DNA of 64,000 nt from Coniochaeta sp. PMI_546 (lineage: Eukaryota; Ascomycota; Sordariomycetes; Coniochaetales; Coniochaetaceae). Below, piece by piece: positions 54,810 through 64,000 of the stretch. Every line of letters starts with the position of its first letter. The stretch's first letter is position 1. The notes beneath the pieces are model-generated. The model searched no databases and was not told where the DNA came from. It was given only the letters and a program-made list of their open reading frames with translations. Location: assembly GCA_021432605.1 (NCBI GenBank), contig MU271147.1, positions 124,001-188,000 of the forward strand, written 5' to 3'. The position numbers were made by a program, and so were the translations under genes.

Positions 54810-57226
54810 GGATTCTCGCGCGGCACCATAGGTCGCAACGCATCCTGTTCGTAGATCGGTAACATTTTACGACTTTTACTTTCTGAGTGAACATGGTCGG
54901 CTTCACAAAAGCAGGGACTCATGCTGTTAATCACTGCTTGGTTGGATATCCATTTCGTATGACTTTGAAGCTGGTGTCACTTTTTAGCTTTATATAATGT
55001 ACGTACCTAGTATTTCCTACACAACAATCTGACCAAAATACCGAGTGAGTTCGTAGACTCTCCTTTCTGAATTGCATTGTGAAGTAAGAAGTGACCAAAT
55101 GGTGGTGGCATGTTCACACCGCACCCCTATTTCCTCCAGTCCAATTTATCCCGCAGTAGTTTACCAGCCGCCTCCGCAAAAACCTGCTGCACGTCATTTA
55201 CATACAAATGCGATCAACAAGCATCTACCCCAGATCCAGCCGATTGGTAAGTTTTGCGGCAAGCATAAACATGCAGATTGAGGACCGGGTAAACCTCTCC
55301 GCCCAAAATACGTAACAAAGGGGACTGGATAGGGGTATAAGAACCTAGGGTTAGGGTCTTGACCCTTTTTTTCGTGGTGAACTGTTCGCTTAGACGAGAC
55401 GATAGACTGCGCCACCATGTACTGACCGGGCCTCAGATATTGTGCAGTTCGATGCTTTTACGGAATAGTTGGCAGCTGAGAGATCCCGGCCTCTCCTAGA
55501 ACGTGCGCAAGTCGATACCTGCACGTCTACTTGATACTAGATGCCAATGCCGGGTAGCGCAGAGGAGCAGAGGAGTCTCGGCCTTGTAAGTGACGAGCTG
55601 ATGATAACAATTTCTCCAATCGTGGTCGTGAAGCATAAAAGAAGCCCACCATCCTCTGAGACTGACTGTCGCGACGCAGAAAGTCGCAATGATCGCAGAA
55701 GAGACCTCAGACACTGGGCTTACATCCTGGGCAGATGAACAGGATAGCATTCCTATGAGGCGGCTCGGCACGGTTTGATGCTAGGCCATTAAGAAGTCGA
55801 CTCTTGCAGTATTCATCGGGCTTTTCTCACGCGTTGGCAGCGCCGCACAAGGACGACGATGCCAGCCTGGAGCTGAGTGTAGCCAATGTAGCTAACTACC
55901 TACTGCAGTAGGAGCTATTGTTCAGTATCTCCCTGATTTATCTGGCTGTGGCGCCAAAGTACTTCGACAACGTAAACATACCAAGCTCTCCTGTCCAGAC
56001 GAACAACTGAGTAGCAGGTAGCAAACACAAGATCTGCCGATGCCCGTGGAAAGACACCCTTTTGACTCGGTTCCGAGTCGATGGAGGTGTCGGTTGTTCC
56101 GGCTTTCGAGATTGGCAAAGAACTGCAACCGCGAAAGCTGACATTGCCGATGCGAACTCCTGGTATCTACAGCTGTTGGAGATATTGGTCAGGTCGAACA
56201 AAAGGAGAAAAGAATCATGCTCCGTTGAACTGATCCGTCTAAGCTATTGAGGAAGTCCACAATCGTGCATCGTTTGACAACTGGCACAGGCACCGGAACA
56301 GGACATGGCCAGACTTCCGTTGCCTTCCTTGCACAGCAAGAAGACATCTCTACAAGCCTTTTGAAGAGGATCCTGAGGACGGAGTGGGCCGGCTCCAGGA
56401 GCTCTGTTCATGGTGCTTGAAAAGCAGTAACGAAAATTCAGAATGTGAAGTCGAAAATGAAACAAAACAGACACGGTGCTACGACGAAACCCACTCAATT
56501 TAACCAAGAGAATTAAGCAAAGTCGGCAGGATGTATGGATAGTATAGCTCGAGTAGACAATGGGACGATATCCCGGAGGCTAGTAGGGGCGGCGATAGAC
56601 TACAAACATGGCATGCATTCGCAGAACCTGTAGGGAACAAAACATCAAACGACAACATCAGACCAAGCACAATTCAGTAGCAATACAACAGCGTAACGGA
56701 TGACGAGAAAGGCTAGAGAATTACTTATACACCGACTTATTCGTATTCGAGTACTTATTTAGGCCAAGCGGCATCACACCCATCAGTGGTCAGCCATCGA
56801 GATGCACCCCCAGGTCATTCACTAAACGGCCGGTATTCGTAAACAAAGACCAAGGGGTAAATTCACGCCTGAGAAATTAGGTTCTCGTACCTGGTGGTTA
56901 AAATCGGGGAGGGTCGAGGCAGCCGGCTAAATTGGATCCCACCTGTGAGACGCTGGCATCACTAGCCCGTAGCGCCGACGACATCGGTCTCATAGACTAC
57001 AGAGAAATAAAGCACAGGAAGACATGGACTTGCGAGGAAGAATATATAGGAAACCATTGATAATTGTCAGCTTATAATCTTACAGCACAGTAAAGTCCAA
57101 GCGACCTAGGCTGCAACCTCATTACTACAACTCTTCCCCGTGAAGTAATCGCTGCTGGACATACCTGCAGCCTGCCGACGTCTCGTCACATCACATCAAC
57201 TCACGTCTCAGAAACTTGTCTGACCG
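54810..57226. other. 2.4-kb intergenic region
   Basis: Contains the 3' flank of the wall protein gene and the promoter of the hydrolase gene. Two TTAGGG-type units lie at 55346-55356. Minus-strand frames at 55938-56201 and 56244-56507 have no recognisable content. No gene called. Confidence 0.5.
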
Positions 57227-58237
57227 ATGGAGAAACTCCGGTTGACAACCGCTCCACCCCTAGACCCGGCCTGGCTGCAATTCGAAGCCGAGTCCGGCAT
57301 CGCCAACCCCAAACCCGTCCTCTCGGCCTTAGAACGACAACCCCTCTACGCAGCAGAATGTCGTGCCCTAACTCATAGGATGCTGGCTCCCGGGGCCCGG
57401 GACCACCATCTGTCGCAGGGCATCACAGTAACACCCTTCACGGTGTCTTCATCAACCGACGGCTTCGCCATCCCCGTACTACAATTCTCACCCGACACAT
57501 CTACACCACATGACGGGCCGACGACGACAACAGTAGTCTACCTCCACGGCGGCGGCCTAGTAGTCGGCAAAGCCGACAGCGAGGAGCTCTCCTGCCGCCG
57601 CATCGTGGCCGACTCCGGCCTGCCGAACGTGAGCGTGTACTCGATCGGATACCGACTCATGCCGACCTACCCCGCAACGACCTGCATCTCTGACACCCTA
57701 GATGCCTTCGAAGGCATCGTCTCCCGCGCACCGGCCCAGACCAAAGTCCTGGTGATCGGCTCCTCCTCTGGAGGCGAACTGGCAGCCCTCCTAGCCGGGC
57801 GGGTGGGCCGCTCGAGGATCCACGGCGTGGCGCTGCGCTGCCCCGTGACGAGCGACGCCTTCACCTCGCTGGAGAGGTACGTCCCGCAGAGGTTCAGGGA
57901 CCTGCACACCAGCACCAGGGACGACAGTTTCGCGAACTGCCTGCTGGGCAAGTTTGTGCGCGCGGTGCCGAGGGATGGCCTGCCGTACATGCCGCTCGAG
58001 GCTGACGAGGCGGAGCTGAGAGGCATGCCGAGGACGTGGATACAGGTGTGCAGTAATGACGGATTGTACTCTGACGGGGTGTGCTATGCCAAGGCGCTGG
58101 AGGAGGTGGGCGTCGAGGTCAAGGTCGATGTCGTCTGGGGGTGGCCGCATACTTTCTGGTTGAAGGCGCCGGCGCTAGACAGGGCGCTGGAGGCGGAGAG
58201 GGAGATGTTGAGGGCTTTGAAGTGGCTGGCGGAATAG
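57227..58237 (+). CDS. Alpha/beta hydrolase (HSL-type, hydrolase_3 fold)
   Basis: A single exon of 336 residues. The HSL-family oxyanion motif HGGG is at residues 107-110 (VVYLHGGGLVVGK), the nucleophile elbow GSSSGG at 178-183 (Ser180), the candidate acid Asp in CSNDGLYSDG near 275 and the His in WGWPHTFW near 305. This order and spacing fit esterases or lipases of the hormone-sensitive-lipase family. No signal peptide, so probably intracellular. Fungal members act on small esters, xenobiotics or secondary metabolites; no cluster partner lies next to it, so the substrate is unknown. Confidence 0.88.
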   Translation: MEKLRLTTAPPLDPAWLQFEAESGIANPKPVLSALERQPLYAAECRALTHRMLAPGARDHHLSQGITVTPFTVSSSTDGFAIPVLQFSPDTSTPHDGPTTTTVVYLHGGGLVVGKADSEELSCRRIVADSGLPNVSVYSIGYRLMPTYPATTCISDTLDAFEGIVSRAPAQTKVLVIGSSSGGELAALLAGRVGRSRIHGVALRCPVTSDAFTSLERYVPQRFRDLHTSTRDDSFANCLLGKFVRAVPRDGLPYMPLEADEAELRGMPRTWIQVCSNDGLYSDGVCYAKALEEVGVEVKVDVVWGWPHTFWLKAPALDRALEAEREMLRALKWLAE

Positions 58238-58429
58238 TGGTATCGATTGATGAGATTGCCCGAATATATATATGTATCAGTTGCGGTGGTGTTAGTAAAA
58301 GTCTAGCTCGTTACTCGAGATTAGGGAACTGTGTGGAGAGATATTAGGATAAATTCGGTACGCCTCCGGACGCGATATCCGCTATCTACAATGCTAGAGT
58401 ACAGAAAGGGGACGGAACAGCCACAACAT

Positions 58430-59159
58430 CTAGAGCACGGACAAGTCGCCAAATTTTTCCTGCCATCAATGTTAGCACGTCGAACACTCCGCATAATTCG
58501 TGGTTAGGAATAATAAACGAACCTTGTATCCTGGCACCGACCAGCGACCCTTGGAAACGAGCTTGGCAGTCTTCTCGTCAATCGACGGCTCAGCAGCAGC
58601 GACCTCGTCAACAGTAAGATCCTCAAACGGCCTAGCGGTCTCGATGTTCTTCAGAGTCTTCTCGAGGTCCTGGAGTTCCAGATCGACCTTCTGCTTGGTA
58701 GCCTCGGCGTTCTTGATGGCCTCGACCTCGAACGCCTCGATGGACTTGAGCTGGCGGTTGACGTCGTACGTGGCGGGCTTGAAGGCGTTGAAGCGCTTCT
58801 CGATCTCGTCGACGACGGCCTGGTTCTTGAGAAGGCTGCGGTAGTGCGAGAAGTCGACGGTCGTGGGCTGCTCGTGCAGGACCTGGAGCTTCCGGCGCGC
58901 GTCGTCGTTGCGCTTCTTGAAGGCCTGGAGGCCCGACACCGTCTGGCCACGGAGACCGAGAGAGGTGGTGACTTTAGCCCAGTCGAGCTTGAGCGCGGCG
59001 GATCTCTGTCGAAGAGGAGGTTAGAAATTAGCTCATCGTCGCGGTGGTGCTGCAGCAGCGGTCGGGACCATTGGCGGTTGTGGCATTCGGCACAACTCAT
59101 GGAAAACTTCATCCACATATGTATGAGCTCAATTGAAGAGATTGACTTACCGTAGCCAT
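58430..59159 (-). CDS. ATP7: Mitochondrial ATP synthase subunit d
   Basis: Exons 59159-59151 (only MAT), 59005-58523 and 58459-58430 join in phase 0 and give 173 residues, matching the Neurospora subunit (about 174). The sequence follows the family from end to end: [83 protein letters not shown], ending EKFGDLSVL. Mainly helical and hydrophilic. This is a peripheral-stalk (stator) subunit of the F1Fo ATP synthase at the inner mitochondrial membrane. The 9-nt first exon and 10-codon last exon are small and easily missed by automatic gene callers. Confidence 0.96.
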
Positions 59160-59734
59160 GGCTGTGGTGGTTGTGTTTGAGGTTGTCAAAGAGTGGAGAG
59201 TGAGGTTGAGGCTGCTCGACTTTGCTTTGCCGAACTTGACGCACCCGTTGAGCCGCAGGATCCAAGTCACGTGCATGACCACGGGACCCGCAGCACCACT
59301 GTCTTCCGGCTCCCGGCCGTCGTTCTCGTTCAACAACAAACCTCTTTCGCTCTGAGCATCGGCTTTACCAGATATATTTATGACCAGAATGGGAAAGGGG
59401 TGATCTTTTATCATGGGACTACCTGGAGTTGTTGATACGATTCTACTGTGTCCAAATTACACGTGATGTGGGCTAGAAGGCAACACTTGGAAAGAGTTAA
59501 ATAATCTGTGTCAAGGACTGAACGCATATCAAATTGCTCAATAGGCCGTTAACCCATTTCCCTGTGGCTACCATAAAACTAGAGAGACCATCCAGCTTTT
59601 AAGAACCTCAATCAGACCGCAATGCCAGCAGGATATGGTCCCACATCATGTATCCGCGATACAGTATCCTTGACAACAGGAGACTTGACCAGCCAATCCC
59701 ATCCACTCCTCAAATCAGACAGTGTGGGCGCACT
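59160..59734. other. Intergenic region, ATP7 promoter
   Basis: Upstream of the ATP synthase subunit gene and downstream of the NAC-alpha gene on the same strand. No further gene seen. Confidence 0.55.
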
Positions 59735-60569
59735 CTAGACACTCAATGCCATGATCGAGTTGACTATGTCGTTGTCGTTTTCTTTGAGTGCCTTGATGGC
59801 CTTCTTGCGGCTGACGGAGGCCTGGGTCATGACGAGCTCGATGTCCTTATCCTCAATGCCCTCGGCGTCGACCTCCTCATCGTCATCCTCCTCCTCCTCA
59901 GCAGCCTTCTCGCCATGGCTGTGGTCGTGGCCGGCGTGGTCGTGATCGTGGGCAGCGTTAGCGAGCTGCTGGGCGGCGGCAGCCTGGGCGCTGGCGTTGA
60001 GGTCCTCAATCTTGGCCTCACCGAACACGCTGTAAAGCATGTCAGCATCAATCCAATGGAAGTCTAGGATGCGTGTCGTCAGATACTCACATGTAGGTGT
60101 TGCTGTTGGGCGACTTGTAGACCTCCGGGTTGTTGATAACAAACAGGATCTGAAAAGCATATGTATGTCAGTTTTCATGGCTTCTCTTCTCTTGTCATCG
60201 ACGAAAAGACCCATGGCACTGCCGGCTTTCTGGAGAGTGCGTTTGTGAATGTGTCGTTGATCTCGTCTCTTCCAGCTAACCAAGCCTCCATCTCTTAGCT
60301 ACCAGGAGAGGATAAAAAGGTGTACTGACGTTCTTGGGGCGGCGGAGAGTCACGCGGGTAATGCCCTGAACGCGGACAAGGTGGAGCTTCTCGATGGCCT
60401 TGCGGGCCTTCTTCTCGTTGCGCGAGTGCACAATAGCGGTCGAGCCGGACGGGAGGTTGCCCTCCTCGCCCTCGGCATCGGAGTCGGAGCTGTCGTCATC
60501 CTCAAGATCCTCGACAACGGTCTTCTTGGGCTCCTCGTCCGGGAGCTCTTCGACACGGGGGTGAGCCAT
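59735..60569 (-). CDS. EGD2: Nascent polypeptide-associated complex subunit alpha
   Basis: Exons 60569-60330, 60149-60091 and 60029-59735 join in phases 0 and 2 and give 197 residues. An acidic N-terminus ([19 protein letters not shown]) is followed by the NAC domain ([23 protein letters not shown] ... [28 protein letters not shown]), an acidic His-rich linker ([26 protein letters not shown]) and a C-terminal UBA domain ([20 protein letters not shown]). It pairs with NAC-beta, binds the ribosome near the exit tunnel and shields nascent chains. A telobox-like element lies about 290 bp upstream. Confidence 0.97.
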
Positions 60570-61390
60570 TTTGGGTAGCTGGATGTGGGAAGCTTGAGGT
60601 TAGCTATGAAACCCACGAAAATTTCGGTCGTCGGCCACAAAACCGGAGCGGGCAGTCGAGGGCTCTTTCGACGTAGAAGGTCCACGAATCGGTCGAAAGA
60701 TTGATATTTACTTACATTAATAGTGAATCGAGGGGGATTGAGGAGAGTCAAGACGGTGAGCTATAGCTTCGCGGTGATTGTGGGTAGGAAGTCCGACTGC
60801 AAGCCTTGTCTGCGTGGTCCAAATCCAAAGTTCGAATTCTGGGTACGTACCTCACCACCTAGGGTTTTGGCCAGCTATTCGTCGGGTTCTGCCCGAGTTT
60901 CCGCCTTAGTCAGCAGTGGAAGGTCGAAGCCTTTTGCATTACCTGCACCAGTGACGGATATCAGCGAGAGACGTGGTTTGACGTGTTAGAAGATATGGTA
61001 TTCATGGTATTTGTAGTCCTGGGGATTACAGTGATAATTTACAACGGCAGAAAAGAGGCTCGGTTGGCCGGGTTTTGTGTCTTTTGATTTCGCAGTTTCC
61101 ATATCATTGACGCCGAGTCACCATTTATGATGATAGGTGATGTGTGTTGACATACAGGCCTGTGGATAACGAGGAAAGGAAATCCAGCATCCCAAATGCT
61201 GTAATATCATGCAGACCGTTCCCATAATAACCTTCCTGTCCGTCCATCCCCGGAAAAAGCCATGCCTGCCTGCCGGACGAACAAGACAGGCAGACAGCCA
61301 GCCAGCCAACTAAGCCAACATTTTCCCCTTCCACCCCCAAACTTCCACCCAAGTCATGTGCGCAGTCCAGGCCGAGTGTGTCGATCCCCT
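60570..61390. other. Intergenic region, EGD2 promoter and RPL14 3' flank
   Basis: Contains a telobox-like element at 60858-60868 upstream of the NAC-alpha gene. Otherwise no recognisable feature. Confidence 0.55.
60858..60868 (-). promoter_or_regulatory. Telobox-like element upstream of NAC-alpha
   Basis: CCTAGGGTTTT on the + strand (AAAACCCTAGG on the gene strand), about 290 bp before the start codon. AACCCTA boxes are typical of translation-gene promoters in several fungi and in plants. Function here is inferred. Confidence 0.4.
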
Positions 61391-61909
61391 TTATGCCGAT
61401 GCCTTGACCTTGGCGAGGGCCTTGCCCTGCTCGAACCGCCTCTGCTTCTTCAACCGCATGACCTTGAATCGCTCAAAGTCGGTGAGAGCCTTCCGGCGTT
61501 GCTGTTGCACGCGCTTCTTGGCCCAGTTGCTCTCCTTCCACTTGGCGTCGATGCCAGCCTTCTCCCACGCAGCCTTGACGGTTCCGGAGCGGGCACCACG
61601 GGGGAGCTTGTCGATCACGAACGCGGACAGAAGGAGGCTGGAGAAAGAGAAAGGTTGACGGGGAACGGCGAGCTTGGCGTCTGAGGAGGGACCGTCAATG
61701 AGGGCCTGTATTCATTTCGTGTCAGTTTTCCTGGTCCACGCGTTGCTGTGCCCTCTCTGTGAGAGCTGTTGATTCATTGCACGTACACGCTTGTGGTCGA
61801 TGATCTCGACGATGGTGGCGAGGCGACCGGCATACGGGCCCTCCTGGAGGAGGACAACGCGGCCGACCTCGACATTCTTCCAGTTGGAAGCACTGATTTC
61901 CGCAGCCAT
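61391..61909 (-). CDS. RPL14: 60S ribosomal protein L14 (eL14)
   Basis: Exons 61909-61787 and 61705-61391 join in phase 0 and give 145 residues, normal for fungal eL14. The KOW-type N-terminal part ([28 protein letters not shown]) and the segment ALIDGPS directly after the junction are diagnostic. The basic C-terminal helix ([39 protein letters not shown]) contacts rRNA. A component of the large ribosomal subunit. The gene is divergent from the Mec1/ATR-like gene and shares the 497-bp promoter region with it. Confidence 0.97.
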
Positions 61910-62405
61910 CGTGAGGAAGTATCCGACTATAGATGGGGAGACGTGGTGGTTAGTTAATCGGATTCAAATAGAATGCTCGTTGCGATGTGTGATGTGCTAT
62001 TTATCGTTGAATGTGCGAGTGAGGAATTGGATCGGAGAGGTCGCGTACCTGGTAACTGGTCGACTAGAGTTAGTTCGTTGTTGCTGCTTTGCTTCCCGTC
62101 ACGATTCAAGGTTCAAGATGTCCGTAGGCTGGGGTTGCGGTTTGGTGCGCTCGAAATTTCTCCACGCACGAACCCTAACGGAGGTCAATTTTGACCGAGC
62201 CGAAAAATTGCCAGTGACGGCCCGTGCTTTTTTCAAGGCCCTCCACATGTCACGTGTACGCTAAACAAATAGGTACCTATGTACCCCACTCAACGCGTCT
62301 CCCAAAGTCCGTGGTTTTTTGAAGCGCGTTCGGCCAGTGGGAATTAACGACATTGCATCACCTCGCCGCCAGACGACCCCTGCAAATGGGTGTCCCTTCG
62401 ACAGA
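61910..62405. promoter_or_regulatory. Divergent promoter RPL14 / Mec1-ATR
   Basis: The 496 bases between the two start codons must hold both promoters. An AACCCTAA box lies at 62171-62178, a CACGTG-like palindrome (tcacgtgt) near 62251, and AGGTACCT at 62271-62278. Confidence 0.55.
62171..62178 (+). promoter_or_regulatory. Telobox AACCCTAA
   Basis: A perfect AACCCTAA, 260 bp upstream of the RPL14 start. Such boxes mark ribosomal protein promoters in several fungi (Tbf1-type binding). Inferred from sequence and position. Confidence 0.45.
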
Positions 62406-64000
62406 ATGGCGCCAGATTCCCATGGCACAGGACGCAGAACGAGCGGGATGAACCACAGTGCTACTAATGGCTTCCACAATCTTGCAAATCAACCTCCTCC
62501 GTCGACTTTGGCTGCTCAGCTTGTGGATAACATCTCTACGCCTGCTGCCCGATCATCCCATCCCGACGAGACCAACGAGCTAAAGCGGCTGTTTGCTGTC
62601 ATTGAGCGTATAAAAAATCAACCGGACTTGCTGAAGACGGATCGAGAGCGGATAGAGCATAACCACATCCTCATATACGTCTACACCCGTGTCGTCCTCG
62701 AAGGCTTACAATGGGACGACCCGTTCGCAAGGAATGCCAAGCTGGTATCCGAAGCCTCGAAGGCTCTCAGCTTCCTCGAGGTCACAATCAACGAGACTCC
62801 GACTGTCTTGACATACGTAGCTGATCAAAAGGCGTTCTTGTTCCGGGGCCGGGAGCCCTTGTGGCTATGGCTTCTTCCAAGAGTACTGCGCATGCTCGGT
62901 TTTGAGCCTTGCATACCCCTGACTTCTGCCATCGAGCACCTGTGCAGTAGTGTCCTTCGCGCCACAAGCAACCATAGCTCGCTATGGGATCTTGCACCTC
63001 AAATCGTACTTTATTTCCAGACGAACTTTGGCACGATTGGAGCTTACCTGAGAGAAGTCGACTTACATCTGGCAGGCGAGGCTGGCAATGACCACGAGAC
63101 CTTTGAGCTCGATCTTGTCCCAGATCAATGGCTACGCACTCTCGGAACAGCTGACCCGGTCTCTCAACAGCGATGCTCATATTCCCTTCGTTCCCTTTCG
63201 CAAGCTATCCGCCATGCCACGAGTCTCCTTCGCATCTTGAAGAGCGTATTTCAGCAAGGTGATGCTTCGTTAGGCACTGTAAAGGAGTCAGATATTTTAT
63301 CTCCTTCCTTCGACAACCATGTAGTGTGGCTGTTGGACTCACTTGTCTCCCTTGACCAGGTCCTGCAACATAACCAAAGCGCGGCTGATGTCTCAAGGTT
63401 GTCTGTCGTCGAGATGTGCTCGCACCTAGTCGATATACTCGGCAGAGATGGCGCTACTGATGGAGTACCTGAGATGATACGCCAAAAGATGTACAATGTT
63501 CTCGTAATTATATGTGCGGGGATCGCCGAGACTCCTGGAGAGCTGTATGGGACAGGTGATCGCGCCTCGGAATCTCGATACATACTCTGTTCCGCTCTGG
63601 TAAAACTTGGTCGAGCAGCGATTGCATCCAAGCCGATCCTGAGGACAATAAAAACCCAGCTTCTCTGGCCCCTGAAAACCCTCACGCTAGAGCACCATGC
63701 TGTCGGTCCCGAATCGGACTTATGGGTAAGTTCCGTCCGCCCACAACATGCCCATGTATCCTTGGGTCGTCCAGCTAAACCTCTTCAAGCGACTACGTGT
63801 TTTACTTGAACATATCGCGAATAGCGCCGCGATTGAGGAGCTCACGTTTCCCCCCACGGTCATGTCGCACATGTTCCAGGATTCGCGGCTCGCTCGTCAA
63901 GTTGGTGAGATGTACCCGACGCTACAGCCTAAGCAACCTATTCAGCGACCGACCAAGAGATTACGGGCCTCTCTCGAATCGAAGACTTTGCCTGAGGTGA
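62406..64000 (+). CDS. mec1: Mec1/ATR-type checkpoint kinase, N-terminal part (runs off the window)
   Basis: Exon 1 is 62406-63725 (440 codons); exon 2 starts at 63775 and is still open at the window end, so only about 515 residues are seen. The ATG at 62406 is the first in frame. The N-terminal block (PPPSTLAAQLVDNISTPAARSSHPDETNELKRLFAVIERIK, given here in part as PPPSTLAAQ and ELKRLFAVIERIK) and IEHNHILIYVYTRVVLEGL match what I recall of fungal Mec1/UvsB proteins. The rest is alpha-helical HEAT-like sequence. The kinase domain would lie beyond the window. The full protein (about 2400 residues) would be a nuclear PIKK sensing replication stress with Ddc2/LCD1. Assignment from the N-terminus alone is likely but not certain. 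Confidence 0.7.

Noticed and set aside
1-64000. CRISPR arrays, rRNA, LTR or other transposable elements
   Set aside because: None seen: no regular spaced repeats, no reverse transcriptase, integrase, transposase or capsid motifs in any frame inspected.

Overview
The window is nuclear DNA of a filamentous ascomycete (Pezizomycotina, most likely a Sordariomycete). The genes carry short GT-AG introns of about 50-75 nt with CTRAY-type branch points and GC-rich coding sequence. The gene set fits: a PalI ambient-pH membrane protein, a Yap-type bZIP factor, a long fungal phosphofructokinase, Ser/Thr-rich wall proteins, and an ATP synthase subunit d and uL/eL-type ribosomal protein close to Neurospora sequences. 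I saw no rRNA, convincing tRNA, CRISPR array, transposon or virus-like element. Exon boundaries below were worked out by hand from splice signals and reading-frame phase. Family names rest on remembered family features, not on a database search.

Layout. 0.2-4.5 kb: a choline/ethanolamine phosphotransferase gene (assembly gap inside its intron) converges on a Yap-like bZIP gene. 4.5-10.9 kb: a gene-poor stretch with GGTACC-rich patches. 10.9-25.6 kb: four + strand genes, namely an orphan 1243-residue disordered protein with internal repeats, PalI, a type II membrane nucleotide pyrophosphatase/phosphodiesterase, and an orphan 537-residue protein with two copies of an unrecognised domain. 25.6-34.1 kb: a mixed accessory zone with a truncated-looking kinase-fold gene, a decayed multi-exon gene, an intact GFA-family protein, an intact ADGF/CECR1-type adenosine deaminase, and a small kinase gene interrupted by one in-frame UGA. 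34.8-48.8 kb: a membrane-anchored secreted protein, phosphofructokinase, and a 2047-residue mucin-like secreted protein. 51-58.3 kb: an EI24/Rrt8-like membrane protein, a small GPI-type wall protein and an alpha/beta hydrolase. 58.4-64 kb: a dense housekeeping block with ATP synthase subunit d, NAC-alpha, ribosomal protein L14 and the N-terminal part of a Mec1/ATR kinase that runs off the window end.

The genes do not form an obvious single pathway or secondary-metabolite cluster. The housekeeping genes are ordinary neighbours. The points most worth a second look are the kinase with a single UGA at an expected Trp codon, the duplicated unknown domain in the 537-residue protein, the composite look of the 1243-residue protein, and the regularly spaced N-glycosylation motif array in the giant mucin-like protein.
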